A stretch of 64,000 nt of DNA from Anaeramoeba flamelloides (GCA_027625915.1 JANTQA010000012.1:13292501-13356500), one strand, 5' to 3'; counted from the stretch's first letter, positions 1 through 12,443 are shown. The notes: generated by a model from the letters alone, not told the origin. Made by a program: numbers and translations.

Positions 1-284
1 AATTAATAATTAACATTTTATGGTTAAAATAATCTTTTTTTAAAACAGACCCAAGTTCAAAATTTTTTACCCACCACAATTCAATTTTTGAAAAAAAGAA
101 AATTATTTTAATAAATTCTATAAAAAATACCAAATTAGAAACATTCACTAATTGAAATGTTAAGAATTGTTTATAATTTACAAGATCCACAAAACAAAAA
201 ATAAATAATCGTAACTGTTTCAAATTTTTGGAGAAAATGATTTTTTGTTCAGGGATAATGTTTGAAAAGACTTACCCCGTTAAA

Positions 285-608
285 GAGACGTTTTTAAATC
301 GACTAAATTGTGTCTTTGAATTCAAAAAATGTCTATACAAAATTTAGGAGGAAGTATAACCCATTCAAAGGATTTTACACTTGATTTAGTTTTATAAAAT
401 ACTAATAAATTATCGGTGTGTTAAAAATTTTAGAGAGATGAGCAAAACAAAAAATGAATTGGAAAATTTGTTGAAATTCTATGAATAAAGATTGATCGAT
501 AAAAGGTTTAGAATAACATCAACTAATTTGCATTTGAGTTTTTCCATTTAATGGAACTCGACTCTAATTAAATATCAATCATTAGAAAAAATTTTTTTTG
601 ATCGAACG
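285..608 (-). repeat. diverged interspersed repeat, partial copy
   Basis: Read on the minus strand this stretch matches 26540-26825 over a recognisable core (a run ending TTTTTAACACACCGATAA, then TTTATTAGTATT), and more weakly 11660-11770. The left part (about 285-420) also resembles 58130-58260. It lies in the last visible Rab intron and abuts the next element at a TA dinucleotide. No coding potential is seen. Its outer boundary is uncertain. Confidence 0.5.
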
Positions 609-610
609 TA

Positions 611-1151
611 AACTAAACTAAATTCCAAAAATTTGTACACAGTTTAAACAGCTGAAAGAATAGCAAGATACTGCACTTTACATCAATTTGGGAATAATTT
701 TTATTTTGCAAACTATTATTTCATTTTTTGTCTTTTTTGTTTTATTTTCAATTTACTTTTTTCCAGTTACGTAATATGTTTCCGTAGATCTGAAAATTTT
801 TTTAGATGGTTGATAGAAGGTTAGTCGAGTTTGTTAAATTGAAAAATCACATACAATTTGTTGATGGTATCTTATCATTTGATGGATCAACAATTGTTGG
901 AGAAATTTCAACAAATTTATCAATACATTTTTTGTTCTCGCTCGTTTAATGATTTTGGACACACAAATTTTTATTTTTGAGTTTTATATTTTTTTTCTTT
1001 TATTTGGATGAAAATGATTATTTATAAAAACATTAATACTGGGTAACTTAAATGTCTTTTTTTATTAGGTTTGGAAAAATATAATATTTTGAATTTTATT
1101 TTGCATATTTTTTATTTTGGGTGTGTCTAAATTTTTGGAATGGGGTTTATT
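611..1151 (+). mobile_element. TA-flanked inverted-repeat element, family C copy 1
   Basis: A 541-bp element between two TA dinucleotides (609-610 and 1152-1153). Its ends are inverted repeats built around ATTCCAAAAATTTGKACAC. Two more copies occur at 43738-44288 (same orientation) and 19552-20099 (reversed), alike along their length, including an internal TGATGGTATCTTATCAT stretch. TA duplication plus inverted ends is the pattern of Tc1/mariner-type non-autonomous elements. No transposase reading frame remains. Confidence 0.75.
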
Positions 1152-1889
1152 TACGTAATTGAAAAAAACGAAATGAAAATTTAAAAATGAAATAATGATT
1201 TTCATATTTTACAAAAATAAAAATTGTTTTCGCATTTCAGGAATGGATAATTTTCAAAGTTTTAAAAGTCTTTTAAATGGATAAAAAAATTTGGAATTTT
1301 GATGAAAATTAATTTTAATGATTATATAATTGTAATTTTGTTTAAATAAGTTATATATTTACAAATTATTTATTAAATATTTTGAATTATCTAACTTTTT
1401 AAATTATTTTCTTTTTTTTTTTTTTTTGAACAGTGAAATAATAAAATATCTACAAATCAAAATTTTTTTGATAAAGTAATTTAAATATAATTAAAAATAT
1501 TTAATAAATAATTTGTAAATATATAACTTATTTAATTTTATTGTCAATTTTTTAATATTAATCAATTTTTTCAAGAGTTTTGGATTTTTTTCGAAATTTT
1601 ACATTCCCAAATAATTAATTATTCATTGACGCTTTTATGATTTACATGATTTTTCTTAAATTTTTTTGAAAAATATATTTTCAAAAAAAACTATTTTTTT
1701 TTTTTGAATATTATATTACATTAGATTGTTTTGAAATAAAAAAAACATTTAAAATATATACAACTGTTTTTAAAAATGTAGAGTTAAATGTTTGGAAATT
1801 ATTTTAAAACAAAAATTTATCTTTTAAGAATATAATTTATAAAACTTAAAAAATAAAATTAACAATTAATTTTTTGATCTTGAAAATTA

Positions 1890-2250
1890 AACTCTTTTTC
1901 AAAAATTGTGACTCACCTGAAATAATAATTTGAAAAAAAAAAATTATCCTTTAGTATTCAAGAACAATTAATAACTAAATATGACTTGTAATTCTCTTTT
2001 AAGTCATTCTAAATCTATAAAAGCCTGATATAGTAAAAATTAAAAAAAATAAAACCAAAAACTAAAAAAAAGTGAGTCACAATTTTTGAAAAGAGCATTA
2101 CCGATTTTTTATTACTGAACTTTCACTGAAAAAAAGTCGAACACCAAGATTTTTTATGAATAATTAAATCCATTTTCAAAGACATTACATAGTCGAAATT
2201 TTCTTAGTGATTATTTGTCTTTTCGAAGATCTCTTTTTTTTTCCACATGA

Positions 2251-2335
<85 letters not shown>

Positions 2336-2514
2336 AAAAAAAAAAACAAAGAAAAAACAAAAATTTGAAAAAGCAAAACTAAAATTTGCAAAATTAGAAA
2401 AAATGATTCTGATCCAAAAATTTGAAAATATTTTTTGCAAAGAATACTGGAATAAACCCTCAAAACAATTCCCATTAACATTATAAAGTGAGTCAAAATT
2501 TATGAAAAATAGTT
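1890..2514 (+). mobile_element. TA-flanked inverted-repeat element with a long A tract
   Basis: A 625-bp element flanked by TA (1888-1889, 2515-2516). The terminal inverted repeats read AACTCTTTTTCAAAAATTGT at the left and, reversed, AACTATTTTTCATAAATTTT at the right; both run on into GACTCAC. An internal extra copy of the end motif lies at 2070-2101. The interior holds a run of 66 A, one G, then 23 A. A truncated reversed copy is at 10250-10829. It sits inside the last visible Rab intron. No gene is seen in it. Confidence 0.65.
2257..2346 (+). repeat. homopolymer A tract
   Basis: Sixty-six consecutive A, a single G, then 23 more A. On the other strand it gives a poly-phenylalanine frame that should not be read as a gene. 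The length is likely to be unstable and prone to sequencing error. Confidence 0.95.
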
Positions 2515-2839
2515 TACATTGTGATAAATTGAATTACAATCTCAAAGACAAAAAAAATGATATATCATTCTTTTGATGATCCTTAATTTGTTAATAATTA
2601 CCTCTGATTGAAAATGTTAATCGATGAAAAATTAAAGATCTTTTAGATATTCTTTTTATTACTTGACACTTATTTTTTTTAAATTTAAATAGTAAGGGGT
2701 TTAATTTGCAATATTATTGATCCAAAATAAAAAATAACGACGAAAAATAATGTGAATAATTATGCCTATTTTTTTCAAATATTATTTTTTTTTAATTTGT
2801 ATTTAGTTATTATAAAAAAAAAAAAAATATAAAATATAC

Positions 2840-5800
2840 CTGTCCTTCTTCTGTTGAAACATTTCGATCTGATACCAAGTCTTTTTTATTTGCTAATAAT
2901 ACCGTTGCTACAGTTTTTGGTGCATTTTTTTTAATCTATTTTAAAATAGTTTTTAAAAGTAATAATTTTTTATAATTTTAAAATTTTTATAGAAAATTAG
3001 ATTAAATAAAATATTTTAAGTAAAAGAATATCAAAAAATAAAATTTCTTTTAGATTTATGTTTATGTAAAAAAAAAAAAAATAGTGTTGTTTTAATTGAA
3101 AAAATATTAATTAGAATTTAACACGTTATATTTATTGATTAGTAGTAAACTAAATTTCATAATAAATGGCCCAATTTTTTTTAATTTTTTTTATTTTGTT
3201 TTTAGACGAAAAACAAATATTTCTAATGTATACAACTGAATATTAAAATAGTAATTTTTTTATTATAATAGATAACTTCAATTTATAAAATTATTTATTT
3301 TCAAAATTTGATTTTTAATGGGCCAATTATTTTGAAATGGAGTTTATATTAATAAGTGAAAATAGAAAAACAAGTTTAATGTTTTTTGTAATTTAGAATA
3401 GATTACTTATTTTAACTTTTGTTCAAAATTTCAATTATATTATATTTTTCTTTCCAATTTTTATAACAAGTTCAAAAAATTAAATTTCCTTTTTTTTTTT
3501 AAATTAATTAGAAATCACAGATCTTAAAAAAAAGTCTCTTTAAAAAACAAAATTTCACATAATAATATGAAAAAAAATAATTTTTTTGTTGTCTCCCTGT
3601 CACAATACATAAGTTTAATAAAAATTTCTTTTTGTTTGAATCATTAATATCATACATTTTGAAATACTATCTAACAAAATGGTTCAGAAAAATAGAGCAT
3701 TTGGTCACTATGAATAAACAAAAAATTAAATTTTTGACATTTTTGTAAACAAAACTTCTTTAACACCTGTACTGGTTTAATAATAGTGGTTTTGCTGATA
3801 ACATATATTAGCATGATATTAACAATAAAATCGCGATAATATTAAAAAAATCGCGATTAGTCCTACTTTATTGTGAAAAATCATAAAATCACAATATTCC
3901 ACATTATCACGATATTCACATTATCGCGAAAAAATGAAAAATTATTTTTTTGAAATCACCTTAAAAAAAATCCCTTGGCTTTTACAAAGCATTGACGCTT
4001 TTAAAACACTTCCCCCTCTTTAAAAATGTTTGAAAGTGTTTGTAAGGGTTGCGAATTTTCTTCAAGTGTTTGGAATGTATGAAAGACAGAAAACTTTTAT
4101 AAACGGAATGATATTTTTTGTAGTGGAAAAGAATTTTTTTCTTTTTATTTTTTTATTTAACAAAATATACAATCTCAAACAAATTTTATGATCAAACTAA
4201 TAATAATCCATTTCAACAATAACAGTTGAATATAAAATAGATTTGTTTTTTTAAAATGGAGTTATTACCTTCACAAGTTAAATAAGCAAAAAGAATAAAG
4301 AGTAATTTTCCTTCTTATTGGTGATCGATCAATAAAAAAACCTTTAAACTCTAGTTGTGTTTTCTGTCCGATACAAAGAAATGCTCAAAGAAGAAGAAGA
4401 AGAAGAAGAAGACAAATGTTCAAAAAATATTAATAATTGGCGTTCATCTGGTTAGGTTTTTGTGAAAGCTTTTGAAAACTTATCCAACTCCTTTCATCTT
4501 TCCGAGAATATTGAAATTTTTTTAACCCAAGAGTACATTCTTTAAAGAACAGATAAAGGGTTGGTTGTTTTAGAAGCTAATTATTCAAGGAAATTTCCAA
4601 CACCACGATTAACTGAAAAAATATTTATTTATCTTTAGTTGTTATTGTCGTTGATCTAAAAGGATCGATATGTTTGTCAACCAAATCAAACGAAAATACA
4701 ATAAAACACTTTGATCTGATCGTTGATTGAATCAAGTATCTTTTTTGTTGTTTTTTCAAAGAATGACTTTTAATCACATAATCTATTTTTTGATCAAAAA
4801 AATTTCTTTGTAAAAATATTGCTCAATTAGCCCTGAAAAAACTCATCAACTATTATATTATGATTGCCTTTTTAATCACGATATTTTGGTCTTTATCACA
4901 ATTTTTAAATAATTATCGCGATTTTTTTAGAATATCGCGATTTTTCATATTATTACGATAATATTGGATATCGTGATTTTTTAAAATAATTGCGATTTTT
5001 TAAAAAATTATCGCGATTTTTGTAACTTTATCGTGAATAAAGCATAGATATCATCAAAACCTCTATTGTATTTAACATATAAAAATTTATTTTTCATAAT
5101 TGTTTTCACAATATTTTTCACAATTTATTTGTGGATTGGAACATAAAATCCAAAAAATGCCCCAAGAAATGAAAATAGGTAAAATTTTCTTAGTAATCAA
5201 TTTTTAAACAAATCATATTTTCATTTTTTTTTTTGAGACATAGCAAAATGACAATTCTCTGAAATATTTCTATATATAAATATAGATATATATATATATA
5301 TGTATATAATTTTTAATTTGGGCAATAGAGAAAAATTAAAATGAGAAAGTGAAGTAATCTCATTTTAAAAATTCTGACAAATGTTGTTTTTTATTTTATT
5401 TTGTTTATTAAGAATTTTAATTTTTATTATTAAAATTGTGTCAATAAAAACAAACATATATTAGATTTAATAAATAACCTGATAAATAATATGTATTATC
5501 AATTATATTCCTCTTAAAATTAAAGCTTAAGAACTTGAGAAATTTACAAAATTAAAAAAACGATTCGCTACTTAGAGTTTTAAAAAGAGTTTAATCACAA
5601 AAATAAATGTAATTTTTTTTTCTCATTTCGATCATTAGACTTTTGCATCTAAAATCAGGAAGACATGACAATGCAATTTTTTTGTTTAAGTGTCAATTAA
5701 TTTTGCGAATAACTTTTCTTTTCGCAAAAATGGTCAATTCAACCAAAAAAGTAATTTGAAAAACCCAATTTTGTGATTAAAAAAAAAAGGATCATTTTTT

Positions 5801-8688
5801 AACATAAAATATTTAATTTTTTTTTTAAATCTGATGAGTTTTTCAGAATTACCCAGTCATTATATTAATCAAGATTTTTTTTATTAAAGATACCCATTTA
5901 TAAGTTGATACATTTTTGTTGATCAACAAACTAATCTTCAAAACAAATTATTTTTTGAAAAACAAAGAAAAAAAAAATAAAACAAAAATACATCAATGAT
6001 CAGATCAAAACAATTATTGAATTTTGTTTTAATTTTGTTTACAAAATTGTTTACTTATAAGACAACCAAATATAGAATCTTAATAGAGTTGATAGCATCA
6101 AAAGTAATTTTATTTTTCATATCAACACATAACGCTACGATAGATTGAGATAGTATAATTTACCTTGAGTTGTTATGTGACTAAATGAAAAGGATAGATG
6201 TATTTTGCAAAGTGTCTGCAATACTAAAGGGGATATTTCAATTTTTAAAGCCTTTTCAATATCAGAACCATACAATCAGGAATTAAATATTATTGTTTTC
6301 AACGCGTGCTATCTTCTTTTCGTTCTTCTTCTTTTCTGAACTTTACATTGTAGAGAACCTTCAGCACTAAATCTGAAATGCTTTGTTTTTTAATTGATCA
6401 TTTGGATCTAATGAAAATTTCTCTTTCTTCTTGAGAATTTAACTTTTGAATGTAAATTTATTTTTTCAAAAAAACACTTTAATTCTTGATTCTATCACAT
6501 TTTTCTCAATTGTTTGTTAATTGTATGTCGCCAAATTTGGAATTTTACTTAATTTGTCAAAAATTTATTTTTATTTTACTCTGTTTTACTTTTTATTGAA
6601 CTCTGTATAAATAAAGATACAATTAACAGTTTGAAAACTTTTTTTTTTGGTTTAGTTTCACAAGAAATGTTTTTTTTTTATATTAAAGATCTGAAACAAA
6701 AAGATCTTCAAATTGATTTAGTATTGATCAACAAATCCTTTTATTAGATATAATTTATTCGTGAAAAACAGTACCTTTTAGTGCAAGCCCCAAATTTTCT
6801 GCAAAAAACAGTACCTTTTAGTGAAAATCCCAAATTTTCTGCAAAAAACAGACTTATTCTCGAGAAAGTATTTATTAGCGAAAAAGTATTTATTCGCAAA
6901 AAAATGTGCCTTTTGTGAACAAGTATCAATGACTGCGAATTTGTTACATTAAGATAAAAAATTCTATTCTGATTCTTTTCGAAAATGGTTTATTGAAAAA
7001 AAAAGTTTGCGTGAATTCTGTGATTTCTGTGATGTTCAAAATTTGAAAATTTCATTTATTGTATTTTCAAACAAATCTCTTAAATAGATTAATAATATGT
7101 AGTATAAAATGTGCGAATTGTGACTTTTTTTACACAAAAACATAGACTTCTTTTTATTACATATTGTTTATTTGAATAATAAATGTGAAATAATTTTCAC
7201 TTCACTTTCATTTTTTTCTTTTAATAAATCTCGAAGAAATAAATTGAAATTTGTGATTTCTATTTTTCTTTTGCTTGTTGCATTTTATTATTTGTGTGGT
7301 GGTGCTTTGAAAAAAATATTACATAAAAGAAAGTTAGATTTGAGAATTGAAAAAAAGATAGCGTGATGTAATTGATTCCCATTTAAAGTTCAAAAATTAG
7401 TAGAAATTCTCACAAAAGTTAATTATAGGAATTGGAGCCACTTATTGTTTTATATTCGCCTACACTTTTAATAAATAAGAAATTATTTGAAAATCAACGA
7501 GAAATTGTTTTTCTCATTTCAGATCTAAATGAATGATGAAAAGATTTTTTCTGTGTTTATATTTTAATATTATTCTCTTCTTTGGTTTGTTTGAATAGTG
7601 TTGCACTTTTTGCATGACTGCTATGTTTAATAGGATTTATGGGTTTATCAAAAATATTAAATTTTGAATGGTGAAATTCAAATTTGCCCTTTAAAAAAAA
7701 TCCATTTCGCTTTATTGAGTAAAATTTTATTATTGTGAAATAATGGATTTTCGATTCATCTTCCTTATTTTTGGAATAAATGAAACTATTAGTGAAGCAT
7801 AATTGAGTCGGGAACTTATTTTGGGTTTCTCTAAAACTCAAGTAAAATTGATGAAAAAAAATGAGCTTTTTTTGAATTTTTGCATTTATGAAAAAAGACA
7901 AAAAAGATAAAAAGGATAAAGAGGAGAAAAAAAAATTAAAAACAATTGGGTGTACTTCATTAAACCAATGAGAAATTTGTAGAAAAGAATCTTTTGATGT
8001 GATTGAGTATATCAAAAGAATTCCATCTGCACTGCGATAGTAAGTTGATGTGATCGTTCGAAATCTTTCTTGTCCGGCTAAAAGAATGAAAAGAAAATGG
8101 AGTTTTTGATTATTATTTTTTTTTTTAAAAAAAAAGGAAAAAACAACAAGATGAGAAATATAAAGAATTGAAAACTTGAATTAAATTTGTTTTATATTGT
8201 TTTCTTTTGTTTTGGTGACTATTGGAAAGGAGGAAAAAAAAAAAAAAATAAACCATGAATAAAAAAGAATGTGAACAAAATTACCTGTATCCCAAACTTG
8301 AAGCTTGACATCCTTTTCGTCTACTTTTATTGAAGAAAATCTAAAATCAACACCCTAACGCCACATTAATTTGAAAGAAATTGTTTTTTTTGTTCCGTAT
8401 TCGATAAGAAGAACTTTTAATCTAGGAAAAAAGTTTAACAAAGAAAATTAATTACAATTGTAGTTCCAATATCAGAGTCAAATCTATTAAGAAAGAATAA
8501 GCAATATTTTTATTTTTTTGTTTTTTTGGTTTTTTTTAATTGATGGAGCTTTTTGCTTAAGAAAATAAAGAAAAAGAAAAAGTTCCAAACTCTTGATCAC
8601 AGAATTGATGCAATAAACAGGATTTACCGACTAAGGAATTCCCAATCAAGATTATTTTTAAGCCCATTTCCTCAAAATCAGATGACAT
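2840..8688 (-). CDS. Rab-family small GTPase, five exons, 3-prime end outside the window
   Basis: A Rab GTPase that would cycle between GDP and GTP on membranes and direct vesicle traffic. Exons on the minus strand: 8688-8591, 8483-8456, 8354-8285, 8077-7956 and 2935-2840. They join in phase to give 138 codons from ATG. Visible motifs: the P-loop GNSLVGKS (residues 16-23), the switch I region GTTIGVDF (39-46), WDTAGQERF (63-71) and the guanine-specificity NKKD (122-125). Introns are GT-AG: 107, 101, 207 and 5,020 bp, then one that starts at 2839 and leaves the window. The last third, with the SAK motif and the C-terminal prenylation cysteines, was not found in 1-2838, so it should lie beyond the left edge. 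Exon 2 is only 28 bp. The exact Rab subfamily cannot be set. Family assignment is firm; the exon 1 donor (GTTTGG) is the least certain junction. Confidence 0.93.
3781..5068. mobile_element. 1.3-kb inverted-repeat element with subterminal TCGCGA sites
   Basis: The ends are inverted repeats: left AATAGTGGTTTTGCTGATAA, right (reversed) AATAGAGGTTTTGATGATAT. Just inside each end are iterated TCGCGA hexamers: 3831, 3851 and 3923 at the left; 4916, 4935 and 5011 at the right, plus degenerate TCACGA and TTGCGA versions. Iterated subterminal sites are typical of transposase or host-factor binding regions in DNA transposons. Nothing in the middle looks like a transposase, so it is probably non-autonomous. 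A TA may flank the right end (5069-5070); the left flank is less clear. Confidence 0.7.
4388..4411 (+). repeat. GAA/AAG microsatellite
   Basis: About eight tandem AAG units inside the inverted-repeat element of the large Rab intron. Confidence 0.9.
6761..6851 (+). repeat. 40-bp tandem repeat, 2.3 copies
   Basis: Two full 40-bp units (6761-6800, 6801-6840) and an 11-bp start of a third. Each begins near GCAAAAAACAGTACCTTTTA and ends CCCAAATTTTCT. They differ at a few positions. No further matches seen. Confidence 0.9.
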
Positions 8689-8893
8689 TTTCAGTTAATT
8701 ATATTTATTGAGTCGTTAAGAAAAAAAACTATTAAATAAAAATGTAGGAAAAATGATAAAAGACAAATTGTTCAGATCTACGTGGACTAAAAAATAACAC
8801 AGAAAACTTTTTTGTTTCTTTCAATTTTGTGATACTAGAAATAATCGGTTTTTATCTTTGACAACAAAATTACTTTTGAAATTTTTGAGAATA

Positions 8894-9144
8894 CTGATAA
8901 ATTCAAAAAAATCACAAACAATTTTTAGTTCAATTTCCATTTTTATTAAAATCTTGTAAACTCTACTTATAAGGTCTTCTAATTAAAACAGTTCTTGAAA
9001 AAGAATTTATTGAAGGACCAACCAATTTACAAAGTTTCTTAACATTTAAAGTAATGAAATGCTTTAAATCAAAGCTAAAAGTAAAAAATTTTACCAAATG
9101 AAAAATTAACTAAAAATTTTCAAACTTCTATTTGAATTTATCAG
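8894..9144. mobile_element. TA-flanked MITE, family B copy 1
   Basis: A 251-bp element bounded by TA on both sides (8892-8893, 9145-9146). The terminal inverted repeats begin CTGATAAATTCAAA. A second copy with the same ends is at 40723-40953, and fragments of the interior recur near 15180-15300 and 41260. TA duplication and inverted ends suggest a Tc1/mariner-derived miniature element. It lies about 200 bp upstream of the Rab start codon. Confidence 0.75.
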
Positions 9145-9339
9145 TATTTAGAAGTTAAAATTTTAAAATGTCATAATGGTGTGTGAAGTTCTGTAAAAAA
9201 TATAAATATAAAAAGAAGACTTCTTTTGATCCAAAAAAGTAAATATTCTCTTTACTTTAAAATTTCTGATTTTAAACAAATAATTAACTTTTTATCCATG
9301 TTTTTTTTTGCATACCTTAATGTCTTCTATTTGTTACAG

Positions 9340-9409
9340 ATTGTTTTCTTTCTTGATAAAATTCAATTAATAGAATCTAGTCCGATTCATGGTTGTTCTT
9401 TAACTCTTG
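9340..9409 (+). other. orphan exon candidate, weakly DEAH-helicase-like
   Basis: Bounded by an acceptor (TTGTTACAG) and a donor (GTATTT). It encodes 23 residues ending IHGCSLTL, and the codons are GC-richer than the flanks. The pattern of a hydrophobic stretch, then LDKIQLIE, then SLTLG recalls the winged-helix end (LGAID...LTxLG) of DEAH-box RNA helicases. A second plus-strand helicase-like piece lies at 12771-13004, but the phases do not join directly, and no helicase core motifs (GxGKT, DEAH, QRAGRAGR) occur upstream. Speculative. Confidence 0.2.
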
Positions 9410-10249
9410 GTATTTGACATGAATTGATTTTATTCTATTGTTTTGGAAAAGTTGAAATAACAGATTTGATCTATGAAACCAAAAAAAAAATTGAAATTAT
9501 CTCAAAACTACCCAATCATCATACTTTGAATGAGAAAGTCTCCAATTAGAAAATTGTAATTAGATCAATTTCAACCCTTAACTGAGTGTCCTTATGACTC
9601 ACATTCTGATGTATTCTTAATATAGAGTATTGAAAAAAATGACAAGATTTTTAATTATTAACATTAGCAAAATTGTTGTGTAATTTTATTTTTTTGAAAT
9701 CAAATCTTTATATAATTTACTAAAATTTTGATGGAACTAGGTAAGAAACCTACCTAAAGTTCACTAAAGCGAGTTTATATCTCTGGAATATTTCTTTAAT
9801 TGTTTGATAACCTAATTAATGATCTACTTTATTTTGAAAAACAATAGACTCTTATAGAGGTTTACAATAGTTTGGAAAATTATATATTTTTTATTATTTT
9901 TTTTTGGTTGATTGAATATTATGTGAACAATTTCAATTTAATTAACCGCCATTCTAATGAGTGGGTGAGCTATAAACTTATATGTTTGATTCTTAAAAAA
10001 AAAAATTTTGATTTTAAAATAAAAGAAATTATTCAGGATTACACATCAAATTTCCTAATATTCACAATTACAAATCCTGTAAGGGATTATTATCAGACCC
10101 GTTATTTTTTTTTAAGACTATAGATTACAAATGCAATCATATCTTTTTAGCTAATTCTCTTTGGATCCATTTTCTAAAGATTTAAATATATTATTTTTAA
10201 TAAAAAATAATGTTTTTTTAGTTTTTATTTTTAGTTCTTTGTTATTCAA

Positions 10250-10829
10250 TTATTATTCCAGATTTTTATCAAAAAAATATTTTCAAATTTTGAGATCCGA
10301 ATCGCCTTTTCAATTTTTTCAAATTTTTATTTTAATTTGTTTTTCTTTTTCTTTTTCTTTTTTTTTGAGACTTTTTTTTTTTATATTTTTTTTTTATATT
10401 TTTTTTTTACCTTTTCTTTTTTTTTTTTTTTTGTTTTAAATTTGTTTTTATTTTTCTTTTTTTGAAAAATTTTTTTAGCCAAGAGATAAATTAGAAAAAA
10501 AATTGATCATCGAAAATCTCGACTATGTAATGTCTTTTCAAATGATGTTAATTATCAGTAAAAAATGTTCTTGTTCAACTTTTTTTTCATTGAAAGTTCA
10601 GTAATAAAAAATCCGTAAAAAACATTTCAAAAAGTGTGACTCAATTTTTTTTAATTTTTTGACATAATTTTTTTTTAATTTATAAAATATTGGGTTTTAT
10701 ATATATATATATAGAATGATCCAAAAGCAAATTACTCATCATATTTAATTATTATTTGTTCTTGAATAGTCAAGGATATATTTTTTTCATTTATTATTTT
10801 TGTTGAGCCACAATTTTTGTTATGGGGTT
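10250..10829 (-). mobile_element. truncated copy of the A-tract element at 1890-2514
   Basis: The reverse complement matches the A-tract element through its interior (a TGTAATGTCTTT-type run, AAAGTTCAGTAATAAAAAATC and the GTGACTCA motif). It ends at a TA (10830-10831) with the inverted end ATTGTGGCTC. The other terminal repeat is missing. The long homopolymer is replaced by mixed pyrimidine tracts (10340-10440). Confidence 0.6.
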
Positions 10830-11403
10830 TAACTATTGATTTAAATAATTAAAATTTTGTTTTGAAAAAATAAAAATGATTTTTTTTTACAAAAAAAGTA
10901 TTGGTTTTTTAATTTTTTTGGTTCTGATTCTTTTCTCTACTTTTAAAAATAACCTAATAAGTACATTAAAACATAGTTTAAACACCCTGTTCTTCTTTTT
11001 TAGTTTTTAATTTGAAAAAGTAAAAGGGTAAATATTTATCACTAAATTAATGATTTTGATTATTTTTCAATAAATAAATACCACATTAATATGAAATTGG
11101 ATATGATGGGCTTTTACCTAATAAGACAATAAAAACCAAAAAAAAAACTTAATCTTACACAAATTTTTAATTCCTCAATAACAGATAGTAATTACTTATA
11201 CTAACACATTTGGTTGATATTTGAGAATTTGATCTTAAATTCTTTGGTTATGGTATACTTAAAGTATATGTTTGTATTTTCTCTTATCTCCCCTAATTCT
11301 GAAACAATCATTTTCAAAACTTACAATGTACCTAATGATAAGTTTATAACCCACTAACAAGCATAAATATATTTTCTCCTGTTTATTAAAATATTGAATA
11401 ATA

Positions 11404-11939
11404 AACTAAAATTCCAAATTTTCCACACAGCTAAAATTTTCCAAAGAATCACAACAATACAATTTCATTCAAATTGCAGATAATTTTGATTTTTGACAAA
11501 TATGGAAATCATTTTTTCATCTTTTAGTTTTTTTTTTTCATTTCATTTTTTGAATTACCTAACTTGTTTCGTTAGATCAAATTTTTTTTCAACAATTGAA
11601 ATTGTGCTAAAGTTGAGTTGTTCAAAATCGAAGAACTCAAATAAAATTAATTGGTAGTACCTGGCAATTTGGATGATCAATATCCCTAATAGAATTTCAA
11701 CATATTTAGCAATGTATTTTTTTGTTTGGTTCTCTCCAAAATGTTTAACACGCCCTTGATTTATTAGTATTAATAATTATTTATTTTTTGTTTTGTGAGT
11801 ATTGTAATTTATAAAGAAGTGTTAAAATTCCAATTATCGAATGGCTCTAATTTGGTGTTTCTTCTTGAATTGATTAAATAAGTTTTTTTTTTCGGAAATC
11901 AAATTTTAGTTTGTTACAAATTTAGAATTGGGGTTTAGT
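11404..11939 (+). mobile_element. TA-flanked inverted-repeat element related to family C
   Basis: A 536-bp element between TA dinucleotides (11402-11403, 11940-11941). The ends read AACTAAAATTCCAAATTTTC and, reversed, AACTAAACCCCAATTC, so they match the family C termini, but the interior differs. The right half (about 11660-11940) is shared with 26540-26825 and, reversed, with 285-608. No coding capacity. Confidence 0.65.
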
Positions 11940-12443
11940 TATATTTTTTAAAATAATTAAACATTCTTTTATTTTTTTTTAATTCAGAAATTTATATTTT
12001 ACTATTATTTTCAGAGACTGAACCATTCCATAGAAAATGGTCACTCTCTTCAATGATACTGAAATTTTTTTTTATACAATTTACAAAATTGTGATTTATT
12101 TTCATACATAAAATAAGAGTGTCTATTTAAATAATTTGATATAATTTCTGTATATAAAATAAAAGTTTAAACTATTCTATTTGAGATATTTTGTTTTAGA
12201 TCATGAATTTATTTGATGAAATTGTGTTAATTTTGTTTTAATTCATGTTTTAAATTAGAAAATCTATCCATTTTAAGATGAATAGTAAAATTCAAAAAAA
12301 ACTAGAAATATATCTAACTTGAACTTTTTTTAATTGGTTAATACAAATATTTATTATTTCACTTTCTAATTCTTTTAATTGGTATGAATTTGCAATATAT
12401 AATTACAAATTCTATTATTTTTAATCTGAAGAAGATAACTTAC

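Larger units (their letters stand above)
2936..7955 (-). other. 5,020-bp intron of the Rab gene
   Basis: The donor is GTACAC after exon 4 and the acceptor is AATAG before exon 5. It falls between codons, and the reading frame and Rab homology resume exactly across it (NE, then IKKNAPKT). It contains a 1.3-kb inverted-repeat element (3781-5068), a GAA microsatellite and a 40-bp tandem repeat. I see no convincing nested gene. A 64-codon plus-strand frame at 7172-7366, with one hydrophobic segment, has no recognisable family. Confidence 0.88.

Noticed and set aside
2185-2496. Minus-strand frame rich in poly-phenylalanine
   Set aside because: It is the translation of the A-tract inside a repeat element, with no ATG context or protein-like composition.
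1-2838. Search for the last Rab exon (ETSAK motif and C-terminal cysteines)
   Set aside because: No stretch on the minus strand encodes a SAK-like motif with usable splice sites, so the exon is taken to lie outside the window.
7172-7366. 64-codon plus-strand frame in the large Rab intron
   Set aside because: One hydrophobic stretch and basic tail, no recognisable family, no splice or promoter context; insufficient to call a nested gene.
10150-10215. Plus-strand FSLDPFSKDL reading, resembling the FPLDP motif of DEAH helicases
   Set aside because: An in-frame stop lies immediately before it, with the only nearby acceptor just before that stop, so it cannot be joined to the other helicase-like pieces.
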